In this document: piece after piece, positions 1-5,096 of the stretch | Layout: the number at the start of each line of letters is the position of its first letter | How positions within the stretch are numbered: the stretch's first letter is position 1 | NCBI GenBank assembly: GCA_023247835.1 | Contig: JAHFFU010000025.1 | Span: 1 to 9,725 of the forward strand | Reading direction: 5' to 3' | DNA length: 9,725 bases | From: Candidatus Bathyarchaeota archaeon | GTDB taxonomy: Archaea > Thermoproteota > Bathyarchaeia > 40CM-2-53-6 > FEN-987 | The notes under the pieces: generated by a model | Seen by the model: the letters and a program-made list of their open reading frames with translations, nothing else | Told to the model about the DNA's origin: nothing | Database searches by the model: none | Position numbers and translations under genes: made by a program

Positions 1-335
1 TCGTCGGACGGTTTCATTGTCGGCGGTTCTTTGAGTTCAGCTTTGTAATGGAAAGCCAGGTGCCAAGTTCCTCTATCCCCTTTGAATGATTCGATGAAGC
101 CTAGGGAAAGCTCGGGCACTGTAACGTTCAATTGTTCCTTCAGAACCCTTTTTGCGGCAGTTTCAGGATGCTCGAAGTGGTTCAGGGCATCGTCTGGCAA
201 AAACCAACCCTGCTGATGGTCATACTTGTTCACGTCATTGTACCTAGTCAGCAAGACCTTGCCCTCGGTCAGGAGAGCAACGTCTGCAACCAATGTGTGC
301 ATCCCACAAGGCCGTTGTTCCATGCCCATAGTCAT
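1..335 (-). CDS. Nudix-fold protein, N-terminal part (runs off the window)
   Basis: This reading frame is open from a stop at 336-338 to the left edge, so only about 111 residues of the N-terminal part are present. It begins with three possible in-frame ATGs (335, 329, 323); the first gives MTMGMEQRPCGMHTLVADVA. A strand like those opening Nudix domains (VLLTRYN) is followed by GWFLPDD and AAKRVLKEQLNV, which sit where the Nudix box (G-x5-E-x7-REUxEExGU) belongs. The box is degenerate: the arginine and one glutamate remain, but the first Glu of REU is Val, the last Glu of EE is Gln, and the box glycines are Asp or Asn. Nudix enzymes hydrolyse nucleoside diphosphate derivatives using those glutamates, so this copy may be weakly active, use another substrate, or be a binding domain. 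It diverges from the ribbon-helix-helix gene downstream. No clear Shine-Dalgarno precedes any of the three ATGs. Confidence 0.7.
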   Translation of the reverse strand, partial: MTMGMEQRPCGMHTLVADVALLTEGKVLLTRYNDVNKYDHQQGWFLPDDALNHFEHPETAAKRVLKEQLNVTVPELSLGFIESFKGDRGTWHLAFHYKAELKEPPTMKPSD

Positions 336-403
336 TCATCCGGAACTCGTCGGCCGTTCTAACCCTTACGCCTTATGGCAGGCTGAATGACTACACCCTT
401 GCA

Positions 404-901
404 TTGAGTGTGTATGCCGGCCAATACATTCGTCCGGAAAGACCCCCCTCTTTGGCCATGGAGAGAGAACAAGAACTGGCCTATGTGACCGTGACGATTA
501 GAATTCCCAAGCAAGTAGAAACCCAGCTCAGACAACTCGCGGAAACCTTGGGTTGGCAATTAGCGGACTATCAACGAACCCTACTGTGCATTGGCGCAGT
601 TTTCTTCATTCTACCAATTTGTAACGAAACGAGCCCAAACCCTGCGAGTGCGAGGCCGGGCGGTATCGAGCTTCTGACGCTTTCCAGAAGCTTCGGCAGG
701 CGGCCACACGCGTTCAGAATCCCAGGCCGTAAATCCACATTAACAACCCTAAGCCTCCCCGAAACCATCTGCCGCCTAGTTACCGCCTATGCGGGTCTAA
801 AGAAAACCTCACGAAACGAGGCGTACAATAAATTCCTCCAGCAGGGCATGCTGACATACCTGAAAACGCAACTGACGATCCTTCAAGCTTCAAAGCAGTA
901 G
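404..901 (+). CDS. Protein with two ribbon-helix-helix-like segments, putative regulator
   Basis: The product has 165 residues from TTG at 404; ATG at 458 (starting MEREQELAYVTVTIRIPKQV) is a real alternative and would give 147. Two stretches have the pattern of ribbon-helix-helix (CopG/MetJ-like) domains: a beta strand followed by two helices. The first is VTVTIRIPKQVETQLRQLAE (about residues 27-62); the second is STLTTLSLPETICRLVTAYA followed by SRNEAYNKFLQQGML (about residues 107-150). Such proteins normally dimerise through the strand to bind DNA; two copies in one chain could act as a pseudo-dimer. The linker (residues 63-106) is rich in Pro, Arg and Gly and shows no domain. The stop lies 3 bp before the tRNA-end fragment at 905. 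Only a weak TATA-like stretch (371-378) lies upstream. The family is uncertain, and a decayed or fused gene is possible. Confidence 0.6.
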   Translation: MSVYAGQYIRPERPPSLAMEREQELAYVTVTIRIPKQVETQLRQLAETLGWQLADYQRTLLCIGAVFFILPICNETSPNPASARPGGIELLTLSRSFGRRPHAFRIPGRKSTLTTLSLPETICRLVTAYAGLKKTSRNEAYNKFLQQGMLTYLKTQLTILQASKQ

Positions 902-904
902 TAG

Positions 905-927
905 TGGTGCTCCGGGCGGGATTTGAA
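905..927 (-). other. tRNA 3'-end fragment, attachment-site-like remnant
   Basis: Read on the minus strand this is TTCAAATCCCGCC followed by CGGAGCACCA. It matches tRNA positions 54-76: T loop, 3' T stem, 3' acceptor strand, discriminator A and CCA. Seventeen bases (905-921) are identical to 1694-1710, the 3' end of the complete tRNA-Glu gene in the same orientation. The copy stops at position 54; no 5' T stem precedes it. A tRNA 3'-end duplicate in direct orientation is the usual footprint of site-specific integration at a tRNA gene, with 905-921 as the far attachment site. Unlike the intact gene, this copy has no intron in its T loop and reads TTCAAAT where the gene reads TTCGAA plus T. A trans-spliced 3' tRNA piece is a less likely alternative. 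Confidence 0.7.
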
Positions 928-943
928 GTCATTCGATGGGCCC

Positions 944-1342
944 CTACCAGGTTTTCGTTAGGCCCTCAACGCGGTCGAATACCTTGTCCGTTGACACAAC
1001 TTCTCCATCGAGCTGCAGGGCCTCGGCGGCAATAGCAGCGTCAAAATATTCCAAGCCCACTTCGGCCTCAAGCTTGGATGTTAGGTATAGGGTCGCTGGA
1101 CTGATTTTTCCTATCTTCAGCTCTAGTTCAGGGTAGTCTCGCAATAGAAGTGCATGCCGCTCCATTCTCTCATCGAAAGAGAAACCTCTGCTCTTTAGGA
1201 CCACGTCGAATTCGAAAAGTGCAAACGCGCCGAGGTATACGTCGGCGTCACTAATACGGTCCAGATGCCTTTTGGCCAGCTCGTGATGCATATCCCGAGA
1301 ATCTCCCGTGGCAAAGAGCACAACTGTGTCAAGAATAGGCAA
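944..1342 (-). CDS. vapC: VapC-like PIN-domain toxin ribonuclease
   Basis: The product is 132 residues, the usual length of VapC toxins. It begins with PILDTVVLFA, the first strand of a PIN domain with its metal-binding Asp5. The other expected acidic residues are visible: Glu44 in ALFEFD, Asp101 in EYFDAAIAAEA, and Asp119 and Asp123 in STDKVFDRV. PIN nucleases use these to bind Mg2+ and cut RNA, typically a tRNA or rRNA; the target here cannot be read. The start is TTG, placed directly after the antitoxin's TAG stop and in the same reading frame. It fits because PIN domains usually begin two or three residues before the first Asp. It is the second gene of a two-gene operon and lies between the tRNA-derived direct repeats. 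Confidence 0.87.
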   Translation of the reverse strand: MPILDTVVLFATGDSRDMHHELAKRHLDRISDADVYLGAFALFEFDVVLKSRGFSFDERMERHALLLRDYPELELKIGKISPATLYLTSKLEAEVGLEYFDAAIAAEALQLDGEVVSTDKVFDRVEGLTKTW

Positions 1343-1567
1343 CTAACTCTTCCTGCGGAAGAGGTAGCGCGAAGCTTCATGCGTCCCCTCTTTGAACTTG
1401 AACCCACTCAGACTACCGCTGAAGTTATGACCTCGAGGAGCGACAAGTATCACTCCACCCTTGAAAGGAATAGCAACCATCCTAGTCCCCTTCTTTAGCC
1501 CCGCGATCTCACGTATCCTCCTATCCAATATGATCCTGTACTTGTCATCTAATGCAACTTCGCCCAT
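1343..1567 (-). CDS. vapB: AbrB/SpoVT-type antitoxin
   Basis: This is a 74-residue protein from ATG at 1567. Residues 1-46 follow the swapped-hairpin AbrB/SpoVT/MazE pattern: VALDDKYRIILDRRIREIAG, then LKKGTRMVAIPFKGGVILVA. The dimer of this fold binds DNA, and in VapBC systems the C-terminal tail wraps the toxin; here the tail is residues 50-74 (FSGSLSGFKFKEGTHEASRY and on). It precedes the PIN toxin with only its TAG stop between them. A near-palindrome at 1617-1642 and a TATA box at 1601-1610 lie upstream, a layout suited to the autoregulation usual for such operons. A GGTGA lies three bases before the ATG, close for a ribosome site, and a GGAGG lies farther away at 1584-1588. Confidence 0.85.
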   Translation of the reverse strand: MGEVALDDKYRIILDRRIREIAGLKKGTRMVAIPFKGGVILVAPRGHNFSGSLSGFKFKEGTHEASRYLFRRKS

Positions 1568-1600
1568 GGTTCACCGCTGCGGTCCTCCGCTACTTTCCCA

Positions 1601-1616
1601 CATAATAAGACTTTTT
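1601..1616 (-). promoter_or_regulatory. BRE/TATA promoter of the toxin-antitoxin operon
   Basis: On the minus strand AAAAAG followed by TCTTATTATG forms a purine-rich BRE and a TATA-like box. The antitoxin ATG lies 34-43 bases downstream of the box, so transcription would begin about 10-20 bases before it. Confidence 0.55.
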
Positions 1617-1642
1617 CCCACGCTTCTTAAGAAGCGCGTGGG
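1617..1642. promoter_or_regulatory. Near-perfect 26-bp palindrome, candidate operator
   Basis: The core GCTTCTTAAGAAGC is a perfect palindrome centred on TTAA. It is flanked by CCCAC and GTGGG arms, with an extra GC on one side. It abuts the BRE/TATA box of the toxin-antitoxin operon on its upstream side, a natural site for a dimeric AbrB-type antitoxin or toxin-antitoxin complex to repress its own operon. A terminator is unlikely: no gene ends just before it and the core has essentially no loop. Confidence 0.55.
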
Positions 1643-1710
1643 ACTCACATGAAACACATCATTAACACGAGCATCCCTTCGAACTTTAGGATTTGGTGCT
1701 CCGGGCGGGA

Positions 1711-1736
1711 GTTTCCTGGCACTTTTTAGGCGCCAT
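1711..1736 (-). other. tRNA-Glu intron 4, T loop at 59/60 (26 nt)
   Basis: The outer helix is the T stem GCGGG/CCCGC. The central helix TTCG/GGAA has three pairs and one G.G mismatch. The bulges are AA^A and AC^T, and the inner hairpin is TGGCGC/GTGCCA (one G.U). Splicing restores TTCGAAT. Position 59/60 is a known non-canonical intron site in Thermoproteales tRNAs. The direct repeat shared with the fragment at 905 ends exactly at this intron's 3' boundary. Confidence 0.8.
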
Positions 1737-1755
1737 TTCGAACCCGCGATCAGCG

Positions 1756-1782
1756 ACTAGCTGCACTGCTGCTCGAACAGCA
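1756..1782 (-). other. tRNA-Glu intron 3, 3' anticodon stem or variable region (27 nt, boundaries ambiguous)
   Basis: GTTGCTG (1784-1778) and GTCGCTG (1757-1751) are near-identical 27 nt apart, so any cut within them removes 27 nt and leaves one copy. Cuts after 38, 39 or 40 leave GTCGC, which pairs best with GCGGC; later cuts leave GTTGC and could correspond to an intron at 45/46. The intron contains a hairpin, TGCTG-TTCGAG-CAGCA. I found no clean bulge-helix-bulge for any register. Confidence 0.55.
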
Positions 1783-1788
1783 ACTCGA

Positions 1789-1811
1789 CTGGCCTTCGCG
1801 ATGAGGCGAAT
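1789..1811 (-). other. tRNA-Glu intron 2, anticodon loop at 34/35 (23 nt)
   Basis: A bulge-helix-bulge is visible: central helix GGCC/GGCC, bulges TT^A and AG^T, and inner helix TTCGC/GCGAA closed by CTCATC. The outer helix is poor before the next intron is removed, which suggests ordered splicing. The cuts join CTT to TCGA and give the Glu loop CTTTCGA, placing the intron inside the anticodon rather than at the canonical 37/38. Confidence 0.75.
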
Positions 1812-1825
1812 AAGGCCGCTATGCT

Positions 1826-1842
1826 GTCGGTCCGGCTTGGGT
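1826..1842 (-). other. tRNA-Glu intron 1, D loop (17 nt)
   Basis: The intron ACCCAAGCCGGACCGAC interrupts the D loop just before A21. It fits the archaeal splicing motif: central helix CGGT/ACCG (4 bp), bulges TA^A and AC^A cut after their second base, and the D stem GTGT/GCAT as outer helix. Its inner helix is only about two pairs. Removal yields GTGTAGCCCGGTTAAGCAT, a normal D arm. Confidence 0.75.
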
Positions 1843-1890
1843 TAACCGGGCTACACCACCGGAGCACCGCAGCAAAGCAAGTGTTCCAGA

Positions 1891-1906
1891 CTTTAAGTTC
1901 TTTCGC
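1891..1906 (-). promoter_or_regulatory. tRNA-Glu promoter (BRE/TATA)
   Basis: On the minus strand GCGAAAG followed by AACTTAAAG ends about 26 bases before the tRNA 5' end at 1865, the right distance for transcription to start near the mature 5' end. The BRE lies almost against the stop codon of the acylphosphatase gene. Confidence 0.7.
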
Positions 1907-1907
1907 G

Positions 1908-2183
1908 TTAGTGAATCACCCTAAAGTCTCGGAATTCTCCTCTCCACTCTCCCCATTCGACATCTAAGTTGCTAACGTGAGCGCCCGACGGCCCACGCCG
2001 GCAGAACTCCACTGCCTTCTCAACATTCTCTTTCTCTCCTTCAAACAGCGCTTCTACGCGCCCGTCGGGCAGGTTGCGCACCCATCCTGCAAGGTTTAGT
2101 CGATGTGCGAAATTGGCGGTCTCAGCCCGGAAGAATACGCCTTGAACCATGCCGGTCACGTACACATGGGCCCTTGACTTCAC
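1908..2183 (-). CDS. acyP: Acylphosphatase
   Basis: Acylphosphatases hydrolyse the carboxyl-phosphate bond of acyl phosphates such as acetyl phosphate and 1,3-bisphosphoglycerate in the cytoplasm. The 91-residue product matches the small ferredoxin-like family in length. It contains VYVTGMVQGVFFRAETANFA, the phosphate-binding loop with its catalytic Arg (VQGVxFR), and GWVRNLPDGRVEALFEGE, with the Asn of the second catalytic motif. I place the start at GTG 2183, giving MKSRAHVYVTG, because GGAGG at 2192-2196 sits eight bases upstream. An in-frame GTG at 2198 would overlap that site and add five residues. The gene diverges from hflX; a TATA-like TTATTTAG lies at about 2210-2217, so the leader would be short. 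The stop abuts the tRNA promoter. Confidence 0.92.
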   Translation of the reverse strand: MKSRAHVYVTGMVQGVFFRAETANFAHRLNLAGWVRNLPDGRVEALFEGEKENVEKAVEFCRRGPSGAHVSNLDVEWGEWRGEFRDFRVIH

Positions 2184-2209
2184 CGGACAATCCTCCACTC
2201 ATGCATGTC

Positions 2210-2243
2210 TAAATAATCGCAGCCTGAAAGGTATCCTATAAGA
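2210..2243. promoter_or_regulatory. Divergent TATA boxes between acyP and hflX
   Basis: TTATTTAG on the minus strand (about 2210-2217) serves acyP, and CCTATAAGA on the plus strand (2235-2243) serves hflX. The plus-strand box is so close to GTG 2257 that transcription would be expected to begin at about 2264-2270, which bears on the choice of the hflX start. Confidence 0.5.
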
Positions 2244-2256
2244 GAAAAGTGTCCCG

Positions 2257-3405
2257 GTGAATCGAGCGGGTTTGCGAGCAGTAATCGTGGAGGTGAAGGT
2301 TCCAGCCTTCCCACCGTTGGCGGAGGAGACGCAGACGATGGCCGAGAACATCGGCTATGAGGTCGGTGGGACGCTCATTCAGAAGAGAAAGAGTGTTCAC
2401 CACTCCTATACTATAGGACCTGGTAGGCTGAAGGACCTCAAGCGGCTCGTTGACGAAACCAGGGCGGACACAGTCATCTTCGCAAACCCACTGGCCAGCA
2501 GCCACGTATTCAAGCTAACCCAGTACCTTGGGGGAGACGTACGGGTGATAGATCGTAACCTACTCATCCTCGAAGTTTTCGACAAAAGAGCCTTCACGAA
2601 TGAGGCTAAGCTTCAGATTCGCCTCGCTAAGCTCAAGTACACTCTATCCTGGGGCCGGGAGTTCATCAAACTCCGGGGCATAATGGGTGAGCAGCTCGGT
2701 TGGATGGGGCCAGGCGACTACCCATACCAAGAATACTACAAGGCCGCGAGAAAACGAATCAGCAGGATCGAAGACGAGCTTGACGATATCTACAAGAAGA
2801 AAATGCTCAAGCGGGACCGACGGCGTGAGCTCGGGTTCCCTATTGTTGCGCTCGCTGGTTATACTCAAGCCGGCAAGACCAGTTTCTTCAACCTCGTAAC
2901 CCAAGAAGAGAAGGCCGTCGGCCTAGGACCGTTCACCACCCTCACGACGCTAGCTCGGAAAGCCAACACCAGCCCCAATCCCGACTCGCCAGAGTTCATT
3001 CTCATAGACTCGATTGGCTTCATTGAGGACATGCATCCCATAATCTTGAAAGCGTTTCATGCGACGCTCGGAGAATTAGCTGCCGCTGACCTTGTCTTAT
3101 TGTTCGTCGACGCGGGTGACTCAGAGTTCCCCTTGGAAAGAAAAATCCGATCCTGCAGCCAAATCCTCCGCGAGATCGATATAACATCGCCGACAATTGT
3201 GTGCGCGAACAAGATCGACTTGATTTCGTCCGAGCAACTTGAAGAATCCATTTCGACGATCAGAAAGTACTTCATTAACGAGGAAATCGTCCCAGTCAGT
3301 ATCAAGTCTGGACAGAACTTAGATAAAGTTCTAAGCCTAATCAGGCTTAAGCTGCAGGCTCAGAAGCTCATAGTGAATCCAGGAAGGCCTGAAGCGCATC
3401 ATTGA
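2257..3405 (+). CDS. hflX: GTPase HflX
   Basis: HflX is a ribosome-associated GTPase linked in bacteria to 50S binding and rescue of stalled or heat-damaged ribosomes; the archaeal role is less defined. The 382-residue product has the N-terminal HflX domain (about 1-190) ending in a coiled, basic linker (ISRIEDELDDIYKKKMLKRD), then the G domain. The G1 loop is GYTQAGKT (201-208), the threonine-rich switch is GPFTTLTT, G3 is DSIGF (251-255), G4 is NKID (318-321), and a likely G5 is SIKSG. The listed start is GTG 2257, but the TATA box at 2237-2243 is too near for that codon to lie in the transcript. In-frame TTG 2272, giving MRAVIVEVKV, is probably the true start and resembles HflX N termini. 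The 3' end overlaps the convergent hydrolase gene by 38 bp. Confidence 0.93.
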   Translation: MNRAGLRAVIVEVKVPAFPPLAEETQTMAENIGYEVGGTLIQKRKSVHHSYTIGPGRLKDLKRLVDETRADTVIFANPLASSHVFKLTQYLGGDVRVIDRNLLILEVFDKRAFTNEAKLQIRLAKLKYTLSWGREFIKLRGIMGEQLGWMGPGDYPYQEYYKAARKRISRIEDELDDIYKKKMLKRDRRRELGFPIVALAGYTQAGKTSFFNLVTQEEKAVGLGPFTTLTTLARKANTSPNPDSPEFILIDSIGFIEDMHPIILKAFHATLGELAAADLVLLFVDAGDSEFPLERKIRSCSQILREIDITSPTIVCANKIDLISSEQLEESISTIRKYFINEEIVPVSIKSGQNLDKVLSLIRLKLQAQKLIVNPGRPEAHH

Positions 3406-4048
3406 ATATTCGATGCTTCTCAAGCATCACACTGTGCCCAGCGCCCGGGATGACGACCAGCTTGGACCCGCTTATCTTCTCGTGTAGGTACTGAGAGTAC
3501 TTTGGCGGCGTCATTCTGTCATCCTCTCCACAAACGATCAGGGTCCGACATGTTATTTTTTCAACATCGTTCATACGATCAAAATTGTCGCACGCCTCGA
3601 AATCGCCGAAGGTGACCTCAGGCTTCACTTTTAGCATCTCCTTTGAGATCCTATCGGCGATCACTGGATCGCTCCTGGGAGATATGGACCACGATGCGAC
3701 GAGTTTGCTGGCCTCCTCGTAGTTCTCCTTGACTTGGGACAGAATGTCGGGATCAACTCTCAAACGTGCACCAGTGCCGACAAGGACGAGGCCCGCCATG
3801 TCTAATCTACGTAAGGCCAGTGTGATTGCGATTGCCCCGCCCATCGAATGCCCTACAAGAACTGGGCCCTCCACGCCATTTTTCCTGATGTATTCTTCAG
3901 TTGACGCCGCGTATTCCTCGACCGTGCTGCACCCTGGGCCAGTAGGATGTCCCGGCAGTTCCACAGCTAAAGCCCCTTTGAAATGCAGCAGCTGAAGGCG
4001 CCAAACCATCGGATTTGCTGCGGCACCATGAATGAATAAGGGCGTCAA
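3368..4048 (-). CDS. Alpha/beta-fold hydrolase
   Basis: This 226-residue protein has the alpha/beta-hydrolase signatures in order: the oxyanion motif FIHGAAANP (residues 5-13), the nucleophile elbow GHSMGG with Ser68, the acid in VCGEDDRMTPP (Asp176 or Asp177), and His205 in GAGHSVMLE. The cap region between the elbow and the acid is short and helical. The substrate cannot be read; esterases, lipases, peptidases and C-C hydrolases all share this layout. The start is TTG 4048. The protein begins almost at the oxyanion strand, so it lacks the one or two strands usually found before it; the frame is open upstream for 13 more codons to a TAA but contains no ATG, GTG or TTG. A TATA box at 4088-4098 places transcription start about 20 bases before this TTG, supporting it. 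There is no signal peptide. Confidence 0.85.
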   Translation of the reverse strand: MTPLFIHGAAANPMVWRLQLLHFKGALAVELPGHPTGPGCSTVEEYAASTEEYIRKNGVEGPVLVGHSMGGAIAITLALRRLDMAGLVLVGTGARLRVDPDILSQVKENYEEASKLVASWSISPRSDPVIADRISKEMLKVKPEVTFGDFEACDNFDRMNDVEKITCRTLIVCGEDDRMTPPKYSQYLHEKISGSKLVVIPGAGHSVMLEKHRIFNDALQAFLDSL

Positions 4049-4087
4049 CTCAAACAGGTCCTGTGTGCACAGTTGAGATTAGAAACA

Positions 4088-4110
4088 ATATAGAATAAGC
4101 GCAGTTAATT
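4088..4110. promoter_or_regulatory. Divergent TATA boxes for the hydrolase and the surface protein
   Basis: On the minus strand TTATTCTATATTG (about 4087-4099) is a good TATA element for the hydrolase gene. On the plus strand GTTAATT (4104-4110) lies 26-32 bases before TTG 4136 and would give a leaderless or nearly leaderless transcript. The two boxes are adjacent, so the genes may interfere with or be co-regulated through this gap. Confidence 0.5.
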
Positions 4111-4135
4111 CGCATACGGACCGGGGCTATGGGAC

Positions 4136-5095
4136 TTGCGCACCGCAATTCTTGACTGGGCACTGATCACCATGCTCATCTTGGCGGTGGCCTCCCCGAG
4201 CCCAGTCTTCGCCGCGAAAAAGGTGCTCATGCAAGCAACCCTCAACCCCACCCAAGCCGACCAAGGTGTCACCGTAGCAATAACTGGCCGTGTATTCGAC
4301 ACAGCGAACTACTCAATCCCAAACGCCGTAATCTCAGTTCAGGTCAATAACCCTCAGGGAACGAGTATCCACCTCGCCGTCGCTTATACCGACCCGAATG
4401 GCTCCTTCCAAGATACGTTCTTTATCGCGTCCAACTCTCCCGGAGGCAATTACACGGCCTACCTAGTCGCCGATAAGCCAGGTTTCGACACAGCACGAGT
4501 GACGTTAGTCTTCGCATACTCTTCGCCAGACTTCTCCATTCAAACTTCCACATCGGCATTGTCACTAAGACAAGGAGAGACGGGTACGCTGAGCGTGACG
4601 GTTCTCTCCCTTCGCGGGTTCCGCGAGTCAGTAAACTTGACAGCACTTGAACCACCTGCAGGCGTCACCCTCCAATTCAATCCCGCCTCAATTGCTCCGG
4701 GGGGAACTGTAACCGTCAGGGTAGTAGTTTCAAGTTTTGCCTCACTTGGTAACTATACGATAACACTTCTTGGAGTCTCAGGCTCAGTAAGTCACAAGGT
4801 ATCGTTACAGGTCAATGTCATCCCAGGGACTGCTCAGGCAGTCTACTTGTTTATCGCGGCCCTGGCGATTATTGTCGTTGCGCTCTTCATACTTCTCAGG
4901 TCCCGCGGAAGGCAGAAGGGGAGAGTGGCTGCTGTGGAGGAGCTGATTAAACAAGCATCGGCCGACAAGGGCTATGTGGCAACTGCCAGAGCGATTGCAC
5001 GCCTCGAAGAATTGCGCGCAATCGACAAAGTGGACGAGGCCACATATCAACGCCTAAGGAAAGAGTATGAGAAGCGGCTGGAGAAATCGAAATGA
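4136..5095 (+). CDS. Membrane-anchored surface protein: MG2-like and NEW3-like domains, TM helix, SHOCT-like tail
   Basis: The 319-residue product starts at TTG 4136 with a signal peptide (about 1-27, ending SPVFAAKK). Residues 28-125 form a macroglobulin MG2-like beta domain: VTVAITGRVFD, then NAVISVQVNNPQG and a GNYTAYL strand. Residues 130-225 form a NEW3-like Ig domain (FSIQTSTSALSLRQGETGTL and on). A single transmembrane helix follows (about 235-256, AVYLFIAALAIIVVALFILL) with RSRGRQK as the inner positive flank. The cytoplasmic tail ends in a SHOCT-like helical pair (about 283-317, LEELRAIDKVDEATYQRL). The topology is therefore outside beta domains and an inside helical tail. Its MG2-like domain recurs in the exported proteins at 6406 and 9041. 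It converges on the ParA-type ATPase gene with one base between stops. Ligand and function are unknown. Confidence 0.85.
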   Translation: MRTAILDWALITMLILAVASPSPVFAAKKVLMQATLNPTQADQGVTVAITGRVFDTANYSIPNAVISVQVNNPQGTSIHLAVAYTDPNGSFQDTFFIASNSPGGNYTAYLVADKPGFDTARVTLVFAYSSPDFSIQTSTSALSLRQGETGTLSVTVLSLRGFRESVNLTALEPPAGVTLQFNPASIAPGGTVTVRVVVSSFASLGNYTITLLGVSGSVSHKVSLQVNVIPGTAQAVYLFIAALAIIVVALFILLRSRGRQKGRVAAVEELIKQASADKGYVATARAIARLEELRAIDKVDEATYQRLRKEYEKRLEKSK

Positions 5096-5096
5096 C

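Larger units (their letters stand above)
905..1710. mobile_element. Putative remnant of a tRNA-integrated element carrying a toxin-antitoxin pair
   Basis: The 17-bp direct repeats 905-921 and 1694-1710 lie 789 bp apart and bracket only the VapBC-type operon and its upstream palindrome. The intact tRNA is at one end and its 3' fragment at the other, which is the geometry produced by integrases that target tRNA 3' ends. No integrase or other mobility gene is present, so this would be a decayed remnant, a passively mobilised cassette, or the product of internal deletion. Toxin-antitoxin pairs are common cargo of such elements and can stabilise them. The element is inferred; the repeats themselves are directly visible. 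Confidence 0.5.
1694..1865 (-). tRNA. tRNA-Glu(UUC) with four apparent introns and an encoded CCA
   Basis: The gene spans 172 nt. Removing introns of 17, 23, 27 and 26 nt leaves a 79-nt cloverleaf. The acceptor strands GCTCCGG/CCGGAGC pair fully. The D arm is GTGT, loop AGCCCGGTTAA, GCAT. The anticodon arm is GCGGC, loop CTTTCGA, GTCGC (one G.U). The variable region is TGATC, and the T arm is GCGGG, TTCGAAT, CCCGC, followed by A and CCA. The loop CTTTCGA puts UUC at 34-36 with G37 and A38, which together with the D arm is typical of archaeal tRNA-Glu. A TATA box sits about 30 bp upstream. The anticodon is itself split by an intron between positions 34 and 35, so identity depends on correct splicing. 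I place three introns with good structural support; the third has ambiguous boundaries. Confidence 0.85.

Noticed and set aside
905..927. A separate functional tRNA or the 3' piece of a trans-spliced tRNA
   Set aside because: Only positions 54-76 are present, with no 5' T stem and no visible promoter or pairing leader, and a full tRNA-Glu with its own 3' end is nearby. An attachment-site remnant explains it more simply.
936..1136. Plus-strand open frame opposite the toxin gene
   Set aside because: It is Ser/Arg-rich and lies wholly antisense to a clear PIN-domain gene; no domain or start signal supports it.
1617..1642. The palindrome as a transcription terminator
   Set aside because: No gene ends immediately before it on either strand, its core has no proper loop, and archaeal termination relies on T-runs rather than hairpins. 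Its place beside a TATA box favours an operator.
1265..1652. Two plus-strand open frames across the antitoxin gene and its promoter
   Set aside because: Their sequences have no recognisable domain and are explained as shadows of the antitoxin and its upstream region.
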